The notes under the pieces are model-generated. The model was not told where the DNA came from and did not search any database. It saw nothing but the letters and a program-made list of their open reading frames with translations. From the NCBI RefSeq assembly GCF_001399755.1, contig NZ_LJCP01000007.1:326113-390112 (forward strand): a stretch of 64,000 nucleotides of DNA, read 5' to 3'. The translations under genes were made by a program, and so were the position numbers. Below are positions 54,775-63,887 of the stretch, piece after piece; position 1 is the stretch's first letter, and the number at the start of each line of letters is the position of its first letter. The stretch comes from Thiohalorhabdus denitrificans. GTDB lineage: Bacteria > Pseudomonadota > Gammaproteobacteria > Thiohalorhabdales > Thiohalorhabdaceae.

Positions 54775-55911
54775 CTAGAGCAGCCCGCGCACCGAGTTCC
54801 AGTACAGCTGGTTGTAGGCCAGCTTGAACCAGTGGACCGTCTCCGTGGGCGGCTGCGGGTCGGGCGGGGTGGTGTAGTTGAAGGAGGCGAAGGTGGCCCG
54901 GTCCTTGCCCGCCTCGATGAAGCAGAAGACCTTGCCGTCGTAGTCCCGCACCCGCCGGCCGTGCTTGACCTGAGCGGCGATGTTCTCGCCGAGGACCTCC
55001 GCCTCGTAGTGGGCGGTGGAGCCGGCCTTGGAGATGGGCAGGTTGGTGGTGTCGCCGAGCACGAAGGCGTTGTCGTGGCCTTCCACGTTGAGGGTGGCGC
55101 GGTCGGTGGGGATCCAGCCGCTGGTGCCCAGCTCGTTGCTCTCGATGGTGTCCATGCCCTTGTGGGGCGGGATGGCGATGAGCAGGTCGTAGTCGAGGGT
55201 GGAGCCTTCCTCGCTGTGCACCTGCCGGCTGTCGCCGTCCACCTCCTTGGGGTTGAACAGGGTCTCGTACTCGATGCCGAGGCGGTCGAACTCCTTCTCC
55301 GCCCACTTGCCCACGTTCACCAGCGAGTGCAGTCGCCCGATCGGGTAGGTGTACTTGAAGGACACCTGGTCCAGAATGCCGCGGTCCTTGAAGTAGTCGT
55401 GCATCATGAAGGTGATCTCGAGGGGGACCATGGGGCATTTGTGCGGCACCCCGGTCACTATGGCTACATTGCCGCCCTCGAAGCTGGACAGGGCCTCCCA
55501 GGTCTTGAGGGCCGCCTCCTCGGTGTAGACGTGGTGGCCGTGCTCCAGCAGGCCGGGGATGTTGTCCGGCTTGGCCTGGGAGCCGGTGGCGATGGCGATG
55601 TAGTCGTAGTCGTAGGTCTTGCCGCTGACGGTCGCGACCTGGTTGTTGTCCAGGTGGAAGGACTCCACCGGGTCGACGTGGAACTCGATGCCGGGCTCCA
55701 GGAGGCTGGCCTGGTCGCGGTAGAGCTCGTCGGGCATGGCCTTGCCGAAGGCCACGTAGAGCAGGCCGGGCTGGTACATGTGCTGGTCCGAGGCGGAGAG
55801 CATGGTGATTTTCACATCGCCCTTGTCCAGCTCCCTGCGCAGCCGCCGGGCGAGGTTGTTGGCGAGGATGGTGCCGCCCATCCCGCCGCCGACGATCAGG
55901 ATCTTCTTCAT
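54775..55911 (-). CDS. SQR-like FAD/NAD(P)-binding oxidoreductase
   Basis: 378 residues from the ATG at 55911 (MKKILIVGGGMGGTILANN). Pyridine-nucleotide-disulfide fold: FAD GGGMGG, DYIAIATGS, second nucleotide loop region VAIVTGVPHKCPMVPLE, VLGDTTNLPISKAG. Cys159 and Cys330 are placed like the two key cysteines of SQR; the third found in the protein at 17397 is absent, so this belongs to another SQR type. It would oxidise sulfide or a persulfide and reduce quinone, or act on a TusA-bound persulfide. Between tusA and the DUF1641 gene. Confidence 0.82.
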   Translation of the reverse strand: MKKILIVGGGMGGTILANNLARRLRRELDKGDVKITMLSASDQHMYQPGLLYVAFGKAMPDELYRDQASLLEPGIEFHVDPVESFHLDNNQVATVSGKTYDYDYIAIATGSQAKPDNIPGLLEHGHHVYTEEAALKTWEALSSFEGGNVAIVTGVPHKCPMVPLEITFMMHDYFKDRGILDQVSFKYTYPIGRLHSLVNVGKWAEKEFDRLGIEYETLFNPKEVDGDSRQVHSEEGSTLDYDLLIAIPPHKGMDTIESNELGTSGWIPTDRATLNVEGHDNAFVLGDTTNLPISKAGSTAHYEAEVLGENIAAQVKHGRRVRDYDGKVFCFIEAGKDRATFASFNYTTPPDPQPPTETVHWFKLAYNQLYWNSVRGLL

Positions 55912-55943
55912 GGCGTCAGGCTCCTTGGTTGCGTGGGGGACCG

Positions 55944-56174
55944 CTATTTCGCCTTGCGGGCGCGGATGTGGTAGACGCCTTCCTCCTGGAAGTTGTCCAC
56001 CATCTCGTGGCCCACCTTTTCCAGCCATTCCGGCACGTCGTTGGCGGAGCCTTCGTCGGTGGACAGCACCTCCACCTCGTCGCCCACCTCGACCTCCTTC
56101 ATGGCGGCGATCAGCTCCATCAGGGGGCCCGGGCAGAAGGAGCCGCGGGCATCGACGATCTTGGTCTCGCTCAT
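55944..56174 (-). CDS. tusA: TusA-family sulfur carrier protein
   Basis: 76 residues. DARGSFCPGPLMELIAAMKE holds the persulfide-carrying Cys14 in the CPxP motif, followed by GDEVEVLSTDEGSANDVPEW. TusA proteins accept sulfane sulfur and pass it to partners such as DsrE. GGAGCACCG precedes the ATG. 29 bases after the dsrE-like gene. Confidence 0.93.
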   Translation of the reverse strand: MSETKIVDARGSFCPGPLMELIAAMKEVEVGDEVEVLSTDEGSANDVPEWLEKVGHEMVDNFQEEGVYHIRARKAK

Positions 56175-56203
56175 CGGTGCTCCCGAATCGGTTTGGCAGT
56201 GGT

Positions 56204-56596
56204 CTAGAAGGTGAGGACGGTGGCGTCCTCGAAATCGCTCATGAACTTGGTCAGGCCGAGGGGCTTCTCGAGCATGGGGTTCAGGTCGTCCTCCCCGGCC
56301 TCGAGGATGTCCACGGCCATGGAGCAGGGGTAGATCTTCGCCCCGCCGAGCTCGGCGGCCTGCTCGAACAGGTCCATGAAGTGCGGGGCGCCCTTCTCCG
56401 CCAGGAGGCGGCCCATCTCGCCGTCGTGCGGGGCCTCTTCCCGCTCTCGTCCCTGGATGAAGTAGGTCATGGCGTTCATGGACAGGAATACGGTGACCTC
56501 GGTGCCGGAAACGGAGCCCACGGAGGCCATCATGGCGGCCATCTGGAGCTGCTCCCGGGAGCCGGAGGTCACGATCAGAGCCAGCTTGTCGGCCAT
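56204..56596 (-). CDS. dsrE: DsrE-family sulfur-transfer protein
   Basis: 130 residues. DsrE/DsrF fold: LALIVTSGSREQLQMAAMMA at the N-terminus, TEVTVFLSMNAMTYF, and the active Cys91 in KIYPCSMAVDIL. It can trap a persulfide and exchange it with TusA. It is not the membrane-anchored DsrE2 type. First gene of the operon read from the sigma-54 promoter at 56742. Confidence 0.85.
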   Translation of the reverse strand: MADKLALIVTSGSREQLQMAAMMASVGSVSGTEVTVFLSMNAMTYFIQGREREEAPHDGEMGRLLAEKGAPHFMDLFEQAAELGGAKIYPCSMAVDILEAGEDDLNPMLEKPLGLTKFMSDFEDATVLTF

Positions 56597-56654
56597 GGGT
56601 CATCGAACCTCGGTAGTGGGATGAATCTTTGGGGGTTTCGGTGTACGCTCGGTG

Positions 56655-56693
56655 TTCGGCCCGGTGGGGCGGGGGAGGCCGCCCCGGGCCGAA
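56655..56693 (-). promoter_or_regulatory. Strong hairpin in the dsrE operon leader
   Basis: 56655-56672 and 56679-56693 are complementary apart from a three-base bulge (outer arms TTCGGCCCGG and CCGGGCCGAA). It lies between the predicted start point and dsrE. No T tract, so a processing or stability element is more likely than a terminator. Confidence 0.45.
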
Positions 56694-56726
56694 TGTCCGC
56701 TTCGGATGCGCGTCAGGGGCTGGTTA

Positions 56727-56742
56727 GGCAAGGCCTGTGCCA
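56727..56742 (-). promoter_or_regulatory. Sigma-54 (-24/-12) promoter
   Basis: The minus strand reads TGGCACAGGCCTTGCC, a full match to TGGCAC-N5-TTGC. It points at dsrE 131 bases downstream, and the divergent gene is a sigma-54 activator. Confidence 0.82.
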
Positions 56743-56792
56743 TTCGCCTAACCTTTTGATAAACAGGGAAAAGCCTTCTATGTCGGAGGGGC

Positions 56793-56821
56793 TGACAGGT
56801 GGCAGTCCTGCCACTCTGTCA
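56793..56821. promoter_or_regulatory. Extended palindrome, putative activator site
   Basis: Core GTGGCAGTCCTGCCAC (56799-56814), flanked by TGACAG (56793) and CTGTCA (56816-56821), a near-perfect 29-base palindrome. It is about 65 bases upstream of the sigma-54 promoter and 44 bases before the divergent activator gene: enhancer plus autoregulation site. Confidence 0.6.
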
Positions 56822-56864
56822 TGTCAATCCGTCAGCCAGGGCGGTGCCTAGGAGGGACCCCGAC

Positions 56865-58181
<1,317 letters not shown>

Positions 58182-58256
58182 GACGGCCCGCAACGGCCAA
58201 GATTTCCCGCCCCCGAGCGTTTGCCCCGCTCCCCGCGCGCGACTACCATTACGGCC

Positions 58257-59663
58257 ATGAAAACGCCCGTCACCACCCGTTTCGCGCCGAGCCCCACCGG
58301 CGCCATGCACCTGGGCAACGCCCGGACCGCCCTCTTCAACTGGCTGCTGGCCCATTCGGCCGGTGGCCGGTTCGTCCTGCGCCTGGAGGACACCGACCAG
58401 GAACGCAGTCGGCCCGAGCTGGCGGAGGCCCTGCTCGACGACCTGCGCTGGCTGGGTCTGGATTGGGACGCCGGCCCCGGCGCCGAGGACGAGCACGGCC
58501 CCTACGCCCAGTCCGAGCGCGGCGGGGTCTACGCCGGCTACTACGAGAAGCTCGAAGAGGCCGGCAAGGCCTACCCCTGCTACTGCACCTCCGAGGAGCT
58601 GGAGGCGGTGCGCCGCGCCCAGCGCGCCCGGGGCGAGCCGCCGCGCTATCCCGGTCGGTGCCGCAACCTCACCGCCGAGGACCGCGAGCGCCTGGAGGCG
58701 GAAGGGCGCGAGGCCACCCTGCGCTTCCGTGTGGAGCCCGGCGAGATCGCCTTCGACGACCTGGTGCGCGGCCGCCAAACCTTCCACGGCGAGGAGATCG
58801 GCGACTTCATCATCCGCCGCTCCGACGGCACGCCGTCCTTCTTCTTCACCAACGCCGTGGACGACGCCCTGATGGGCGTGGACCGGGTGCTGCGCGGCGA
58901 GGACCACCTTACCAACACCCCGCGCCAGCTCCTGATCCTGGAGGAGCTGGGCCTGCCGGCGCCCACCTACGGCCACATCAACCTCATGGTGGGCGACGAT
59001 GGCGCCCCGCTGTCCAAGCGCAACGGCAGCCGCTCCGTGGCGGAGCTGCGGGAGGCGGGCTACTTCCCCGAGGCGGTGAACAACTACCTCGCCCGCCTCG
59101 GCCACCACATGGAAGAGGGTGCCCTGCTGGCGCTCGGCGACCTGGCGGCGCAGTTCCACGCCGAGGGCCTGTCCCGCTCCCCCGCCAAGTTCGACGTGGA
59201 GCAGCTCGACCACTGGAACAAGGAGGCGGTGCACCACGCCGAGCCCGCGCGGCTGTGGCCGTGGCTGGAACCGGTCCTGGAGACGGATGTGCCGGAAGAG
59301 GCGCGGGAGGCCTGGCTGGCGGCGGTGCAGCCCAACCTGGAGCGCCCGAGCGACGCCGAGCAGTGGGCGCGGGTCTGCTTCGGGGAGGTGGAGAACAGCG
59401 AGGACGCCATCGCGGAGGTCGAGGGCGCCGATCCGACGCTGTGGGAGGGCGCCGAGGCCGCCCTGCAAGAAAACGGCACCGACTTCGCCGCCGTGCTGGA
59501 GTCCATCAAGGGCTCCACCGGTCTCAAGGGCAAGAAGCTCTTCAAGCCCCTGCGCGCCGCCCTTACCGGCCGCACCGCCGGCCCGGAGCTGGGCCCACTG
59601 CTGCCGCTCATGGGCCAGGAGCGTGCGCTGGCGCGGATCCGGGCGGCGAAAAAAGACGGTTAA
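58257..59663 (+). CDS. gltX: Glutamyl-tRNA synthetase
   Basis: 468 residues from the ATG at 58257 (MKTPVTTRFAPSPTG). Class I synthetase with the HIGH-type motif HLGNART, CYCTSEELEAVRRAQ, GVDRVLRGEDHLTNTPRQ and the KMSKS-type loop APLSKRNGS. The C-terminal anticodon-binding region is shorter and divergent, ending RALARIRAAKKDG. It charges tRNA-Glu. No second gltX is visible in the window, so whether it is discriminating cannot be judged. Weak ribosome site. Confidence 0.95.
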   Translation: MKTPVTTRFAPSPTGAMHLGNARTALFNWLLAHSAGGRFVLRLEDTDQERSRPELAEALLDDLRWLGLDWDAGPGAEDEHGPYAQSERGGVYAGYYEKLEEAGKAYPCYCTSEELEAVRRAQRARGEPPRYPGRCRNLTAEDRERLEAEGREATLRFRVEPGEIAFDDLVRGRQTFHGEEIGDFIIRRSDGTPSFFFTNAVDDALMGVDRVLRGEDHLTNTPRQLLILEELGLPAPTYGHINLMVGDDGAPLSKRNGSRSVAELREAGYFPEAVNNYLARLGHHMEEGALLALGDLAAQFHAEGLSRSPAKFDVEQLDHWNKEAVHHAEPARLWPWLEPVLETDVPEEAREAWLAAVQPNLERPSDAEQWARVCFGEVENSEDAIAEVEGADPTLWEGAEAALQENGTDFAAVLESIKGSTGLKGKKLFKPLRAALTGRTAGPELGPLLPLMGQERALARIRAAKKDG

Positions 59664-59695
59664 CCGCCAAGGACGCCAATACCGCCAAGAAGAAA
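59662..59695 (+). repeat. Nine-base periodic GCCAAG repeat, copy 1
   Basis: AACCGCCAAGGACGCCAA followed by TACCGCCAAGAAG: three GCCAA units nine to ten bases apart, right at the gltX stop codon. Related copies at 59882-59930 (inverted) and 61383-61413. Confidence 0.55.
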
Positions 59696-59735
59696 AACCA
59701 ACTGGCTATCCGGCTGGCCCGGGCAGGCGGCCATT

Positions 59736-59802
59736 GTGGGAGCGGCTATCAGCCGCGACATGCCCGGGGGCTCCGTTTGTCGCGGCCAATGGCCGCTCCC
59801 AC
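59736..59802. repeat. Paired inverted REP-like elements
   Basis: GTGGGAGCGGCTATCAGCC...GCGAC (59736-59759) faces GTCGCGGCCAATGGCC...CCCAC (59779-59802). Confidence 0.7.
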
Positions 59803-59881
59803 AGAAGCCCGGCTCGGATTTTTTACTAGCTTCCTGAGCGAGCCGGATAGGCGGTTGCCAGAATAAGTTTGGCTGGTTTTT

Positions 59882-59930
59882 CTTGGCCGTTTCTTTTTCC
59901 CTTGGCGTGCTTGGCGTCCATGGCGGTTTA
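59882..59930 (-). repeat. Nine-base periodic GCCAAG repeat, inverted copy
   Basis: On the minus strand: AACCGCCATGGACGCCAAG, then CACGCCAAGG, then GGCCAAGA, the same pattern as copies at 59662 and 61383 but in opposite orientation. Confidence 0.5.
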
Positions 59931-59972
59931 AAATGCCGTCCTGGCGGTTCAAATCTCTTTCAGGGAATCCCC

Positions 59973-61379
59973 ATGACCCTCCACGTCTACAACAGCCTCA
60001 CCCGGCAGAAGGAACGCTTCGAGCCCGCCGATCCCGCCCACGTGCGCATGTACGTGTGCGGCATGACGGTCTACGACGACTGCCACATGGGCCACGCCCG
60101 GGTCATGGTGGTGTTCGACGTGATCGTGCGCTACCTGCGCGCCCGGGGCTACGGGGTGGAGTACGTCCGCAACATCACGGACATCGACGACAAGATCATC
60201 GCCCGCGCCGCGGAGAACAACGAATCCGTGGAGGCGCTGACCGAGCGGGTCATCGCCCGCATGCACGAGGACCTCGACGCCCTCGGCGTGGTGCGCCCGG
60301 ACGCCGAGCCCCGCGCCACCCAGTCCGTGGAGCAGATGATCGAGATGATCCAGGGCCTCATCGACCGCGGCTACGCCTACGCAACGGACAGCGGCGACGT
60401 ATATTACGCGGTGCAGAAGTTCGCCAACTACGGCCGGCTGTCCGGGGAGTCCATCGAGGACCTGCGGGCGGGAGCGCGCGTGGAGGCGGAGCCGGACAAG
60501 CGCGACCCCCTGGACTTCGCCCTGTGGAAGGCCGCCAAGCCCGGCGAACCCGCCTGGGACGCCCCCTGGGGCAAGGGCCGGCCCGGCTGGCACATCGAGT
60601 GCAGCGCCATGTCCACCAACCACCTCGGCTGCACCCTGGACATCCACGGCGGCGGCGCCGACCTGCGCTTCCCCCACCACGAGAACGAGATCGCCCAGAG
60701 CGAGGCGGCGCTGGACTGCACCTTCGCCAAGTACTGGATCCACAACGGCTTCGTGCGGGTGGACGACGAGAAGATGGCCAAGTCCCTGGGCAACTTCTTC
60801 ACCATCCGCGAGGTGATGGAGCAGTACGACCCGGAGATCCTGCGCTTCTTCCTCATGAGCAGCCACTACCGCAGCCCCCTCAACTACACCGAGGACAACC
60901 TGCGCGGCGCCACGGAGGGCCTGGAGCGGCTCTACACCGCCCTGGAGGATGTGGAGCCGGTGGTATATGAAGATCCCGACCACGTGGACGAGGACCTGCT
61001 GCCCTGGGTGGTGCGCTTCCGCACCGCCATGGACGACGACTTCAACACCCCCGAGGCCCTCGCCGCCCTGTTCGAGCTGGCCCGCGAGGTGAACAAGCGC
61101 AAGGAAGAAGACCCTGACGGCGCCCGGGCGGCGGCGGGCGCCCTTAAGCTCCTCGCCGGCTGGCTGGGCCTGCTGCAGCGCGATCCCAAAGCCTTCCTCC
61201 AGCGCGACACCGGCGGCTTCCCCGCCGAGGAGATCGAAAAGCTCATCGAGCAGCGCACCGAGGCGCGCAAGAGCAAGGACTTCGCCACCGCCGACGCCAT
61301 CCGCGACCGCCTGGCCGCCAACGGCATCGAGCTGGAAGACCGCCCCGACGGCACCGTCTGGCGGCGGGGCTCTTCGTAG
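59973..61379 (+). CDS. cysS: Cysteinyl-tRNA synthetase
   Basis: 468 residues from the ATG at 59973 ([14 protein letters not shown]). Zinc Cys in [17 protein letters not shown], which also holds the HIGH motif (HMGH); WHIECSAMS and [13 protein letters not shown] give the other zinc ligands; [10 protein letters not shown] is the KMSKS motif. C-terminal DALR domain ([18 protein letters not shown]) and [20 protein letters not shown]. Full length. Charges tRNA-Cys. Confidence 0.98.
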   Translation: MTLHVYNSLTRQKERFEPADPAHVRMYVCGMTVYDDCHMGHARVMVVFDVIVRYLRARGYGVEYVRNITDIDDKIIARAAENNESVEALTERVIARMHEDLDALGVVRPDAEPRATQSVEQMIEMIQGLIDRGYAYATDSGDVYYAVQKFANYGRLSGESIEDLRAGARVEAEPDKRDPLDFALWKAAKPGEPAWDAPWGKGRPGWHIECSAMSTNHLGCTLDIHGGGADLRFPHHENEIAQSEAALDCTFAKYWIHNGFVRVDDEKMAKSLGNFFTIREVMEQYDPEILRFFLMSSHYRSPLNYTEDNLRGATEGLERLYTALEDVEPVVYEDPDHVDEDLLPWVVRFRTAMDDDFNTPEALAALFELAREVNKRKEEDPDGARAAAGALKLLAGWLGLLQRDPKAFLQRDTGGFPAEEIEKLIEQRTEARKSKDFATADAIRDRLAANGIELEDRPDGTVWRRGSS

Positions 61380-61382
61380 GGC

Positions 61383-61413
61383 GAACCGCCAAGGACGCCA
61401 AGACCGCCAAGAA
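61383..61413 (+). repeat. Nine-base periodic GCCAAG repeat, copy 3
   Basis: GAACCGCCAAGGACGCCAAG then ACCGCCAAGAA, just after the cysS stop codon, in the same position relative to its gene as the copy at 59662. Confidence 0.55.
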
Positions 61414-61462
61414 ACGGCGGAAAAGAGGCGGAACGGCGAAGATGGGGATGTTTCAGAAGCCG

Positions 61463-61700
61463 GTAGGAGCGGCGGCCCCCGCCGCGACCGCCAAAACGGG
61501 CCACAAACCCAAACCGAAGATGTAGGAGCGAGCTCCAGCTCGCGACCCGGTGGCTTCGCCCGGCTGCCGAATCGGCCCGTAGGAGCGACGGCCCCCGTCG
61601 CGACAACCAAACCGGGGCCCGAACCACACGTAGGAGCGGCCGTCCCGGCCGCGACCGATGTGCCTCGGACCCCAATCGCGGCCGGGACGGCCGCTCCTAC
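61463..61700. repeat. Array of five REP-like elements
   Basis: Copies at 61463-61488, 61522-61546, 61579-61604 and 61630-61655 (plus) and 61676-61700 (minus). Each starts GTAGGAGCG, folds through a short variable GC stem, and ends CGCGAC. Stems differ in sequence but keep complementarity, while heads and tails are constant, the pattern of GTAG-headed REP elements. Spacers share degenerate text (CAAACC, GGGCC, CGAACC). Fills the cysS-helicase gap; no gene in 61380-61731. Confidence 0.8.
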
Positions 61701-61731
61701 ACCCCTTTAAACCCCGGAGCCGCCCCCACCC

Positions 61732-63738
61732 ATGACCTCCGCCACCCAAACCCTCGGCCCCGAAGGCCCCCTGGCGGAGGCCCTGGACAACTTCCAGCCC
61801 CGCCCGGAACAGCAGGAAATGGCGGCGGCCGTGGAGGACGCCCTGGCCAACCAGGGCACCCTGGTGGCCGAGGCGGGCACCGGCACCGGCAAGACCTTCG
61901 CCTACCTGGTGCCGGTGCTCCAATCCGAGCGCAAGGTGCTGGTGTCCACCGGCACCCGCAACCTCCAGGACCAGCTCTACCACCGCGACCTCCCCCTGCT
62001 GCGCCGCGCCCTGGGCGCCGACTTCCGCACCGCCCTGCTGAAGGGCCGCGCCAACTACCTCTGCATCCATCGCCTGGAGCGCGCCGTCTACCAGGAGCGC
62101 GAGCTCTCCGGCGAGCAGCGCGCCGACCTGGCGCGCATCCGCGAATGGGCCGGCCACACCACCCATGGCGACCGCGCCGAGGTGACGAGCCTCGCCGAGG
62201 ACGCCGCCATCTGGCCGCGCGTCACCTCCACCAGCGACAACTGCCTGGGCACCGAGTGCGAGCACTACGACGACTGCTTCCTCATCCAGGCGCGCCGCCG
62301 CGCCCAGGAGGCGGACGTGGTGGTGGTCAACCACTACCTGTTCTGCGCCGACCTCAACCTCAAGAGCGAGGGGGTGGGGGAGCTGCTGCCCAAGGCGGAC
62401 GCCGTGGTCTTCGACGAGGCCCACCAGCTCCCCGAGGCGGCCAGCCGCTTCTTCGGCACCGGCATCAGCAGCTACGGCCTGCGCGAGCTGGCCCGCGACA
62501 GCCGCGACGAGTTCGCCCAGGAGGCCGGCGACGACCCCCAGCTCCCCGAGGCCGCCCACGCCCTGGAGCGCGCCGCCGGCGACTGGCGCCGCGCCCTTGG
62601 CGAGGGCGACTGGCGGGGCGCCTGGAAGCCGGTGCTGGAGCAGCCCGCCCCCCGGCAGGCCTTCGACGCCCTGCGCGCAGCCGCCGACCGCCTGCAGAAC
62701 GTCCTGGAGATCCACGCCGAGCGCGGCAAGGGCCTGGCGCGCTGCTTCGACCGGGCCAAGGACCTCAACGAGCGCCTGAACTTCCTATACGACGCCGATG
62801 ATCCGGACTTCGTCTTCTGGATGGAGACCCGGGGGCGCGGCGCCTTCGTCCACGCCACGCCGCTGGAGGTGGCCGGGCCCTTCCAGCGCGCCACCGGCGG
62901 GGCCAAGGGCCAGGCCTGGGTGTTCACGTCTGCCACCCTGGCGGTGGGGGAGAGCTTCACCCACTTCTGCGCCCGCCTGGGCCTGCCCGGGGACGTGGCG
63001 ACCCGCAAGTGGGAGTCGCCCTTCCACTTCGACGAGCAGGCCCGCCTCTACCACCCGCCGCGCCTGCCCGACCCCGGCAACCCCGCCTACACCGACCGCC
63101 TGCTGGACGCCGCCCTGCCGGTGGTGGCGGCCAGCCCCGGCGGCGCCTTCTTCCTGTTCACCAGCCACCGCGCCCTGCGCCAGGCGGCCCACCGCCTGCG
63201 CCGCGAGGGCCGCTTCCCCCTGCTGGTGCAGGGCGACGCCCCCCGCGACCACCTGATCCACCAGTTCCGGTCCAAGGGCAACGCCGTGCTGCTCGGCACC
63301 GGCAGCTTCTGGGAGGGGGTGGACGTGCGCGGCGCAGCCCTGTCCGTGGTGGTCATCGACAAGCTCCCCTTCCCGAGCCCGGCGGACCCGGTCATCGAGG
63401 CCCGCGACCGTTACCTGAAGGAAAAGGGCCTGGAGCCCTTCCCCCACGAGCACCTGCCCACCGCGGTCCTCACCCTAAAACAAGGCGCCGGCCGCCTCAT
63501 CCGCGACGCCAGCGACGCCGGCGTCCTCATCATCGGCGACCCCCGACTCACCCGAAAGACCTACGGCAAGACCTTCCTCGCCAGCCTGCCCCCCATGCCC
63601 AGAACCTACGACCTAAACGAGGTAAAACGCTTCCTGGGCCAGGAGACGCCCGACGAAGCACCCGCCCCCACCCCGCAGTCCAATTATCGAGAGGAAGATT
63701 CCGGCGGAGCCGGGGAAGGGCAGGGAACCCTACTGTAG
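61732..63738 (+). CDS. yoaA: ATP-dependent DNA helicase, YoaA/DinG family
   Basis: 668 residues. XPD-like superfamily 2 5'-3' helicase. Q-like RPEQQEM, Walker A EAGTGTGKTFAYL, STGTRNLQDQL, iron-sulfur cluster cysteines in NYLC and DNCLGTECEHYDDC, VVVNHYLFCADL, DEAH box VFDEAHQLPE, then C-terminal TSATLAVGESF, FTSHRALRQAA, GTGSFWEGVDV and QGAGRLIRDASD. Such helicases act in repair at stalled forks. Start ATG at 61732 follows the REP array; ribosome site poor. Confidence 0.95.
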   Translation: MTSATQTLGPEGPLAEALDNFQPRPEQQEMAAAVEDALANQGTLVAEAGTGTGKTFAYLVPVLQSERKVLVSTGTRNLQDQLYHRDLPLLRRALGADFRTALLKGRANYLCIHRLERAVYQERELSGEQRADLARIREWAGHTTHGDRAEVTSLAEDAAIWPRVTSTSDNCLGTECEHYDDCFLIQARRRAQEADVVVVNHYLFCADLNLKSEGVGELLPKADAVVFDEAHQLPEAASRFFGTGISSYGLRELARDSRDEFAQEAGDDPQLPEAAHALERAAGDWRRALGEGDWRGAWKPVLEQPAPRQAFDALRAAADRLQNVLEIHAERGKGLARCFDRAKDLNERLNFLYDADDPDFVFWMETRGRGAFVHATPLEVAGPFQRATGGAKGQAWVFTSATLAVGESFTHFCARLGLPGDVATRKWESPFHFDEQARLYHPPRLPDPGNPAYTDRLLDAALPVVAASPGGAFFLFTSHRALRQAAHRLRREGRFPLLVQGDAPRDHLIHQFRSKGNAVLLGTGSFWEGVDVRGAALSVVVIDKLPFPSPADPVIEARDRYLKEKGLEPFPHEHLPTAVLTLKQGAGRLIRDASDAGVLIIGDPRLTRKTYGKTFLASLPPMPRTYDLNEVKRFLGQETPDEAPAPTPQSNYREEDSGGAGEGQGTLL

Positions 63739-63862
63739 GAGCGGCCGTCCCGGCCGCGATTGCTGTGTGGGGTGCCCGTAGGAGCGACGGCCCCCGTCGC
63801 GACCACCCAATCAGGGCACGAACCCAAACCGACCGGTAGGAGCGACGGCCCCACGTCGCGAC
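63735..63862 (+). repeat. Array of three REP-like elements
   Basis: Copies at 63735-63759, 63778-63803 and 63836-63862, all plus strand and starting GTAGGAGCG. The first overlaps the helicase stop codon. Spacer text AACCCAAACCGA is shared with the array at 61463-61700. A transposase gene end follows 25 bases later. Confidence 0.78.
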
Positions 63863-63887
63863 CACCTAATTCAGGCGCTTCGACGCG

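Larger units (their letters stand above)
59664..59972. other. Repeat-filled gltX-cysS intergenic region
   Basis: About 309 bases with no gene. It holds two oppositely oriented GCCAAG-type repeats and, between them, a REP-like inverted pair. The short AT-richer stretch near 59817-59880 may hold the cysS promoter. Confidence 0.6.

Noticed and set aside
61463..61655. Possible CRISPR array
   Set aside because: Repeats are short, palindromic and variable in the stem, spacing is irregular, spacers are mutually similar, and no cas genes are present. REP-like elements explain it better.
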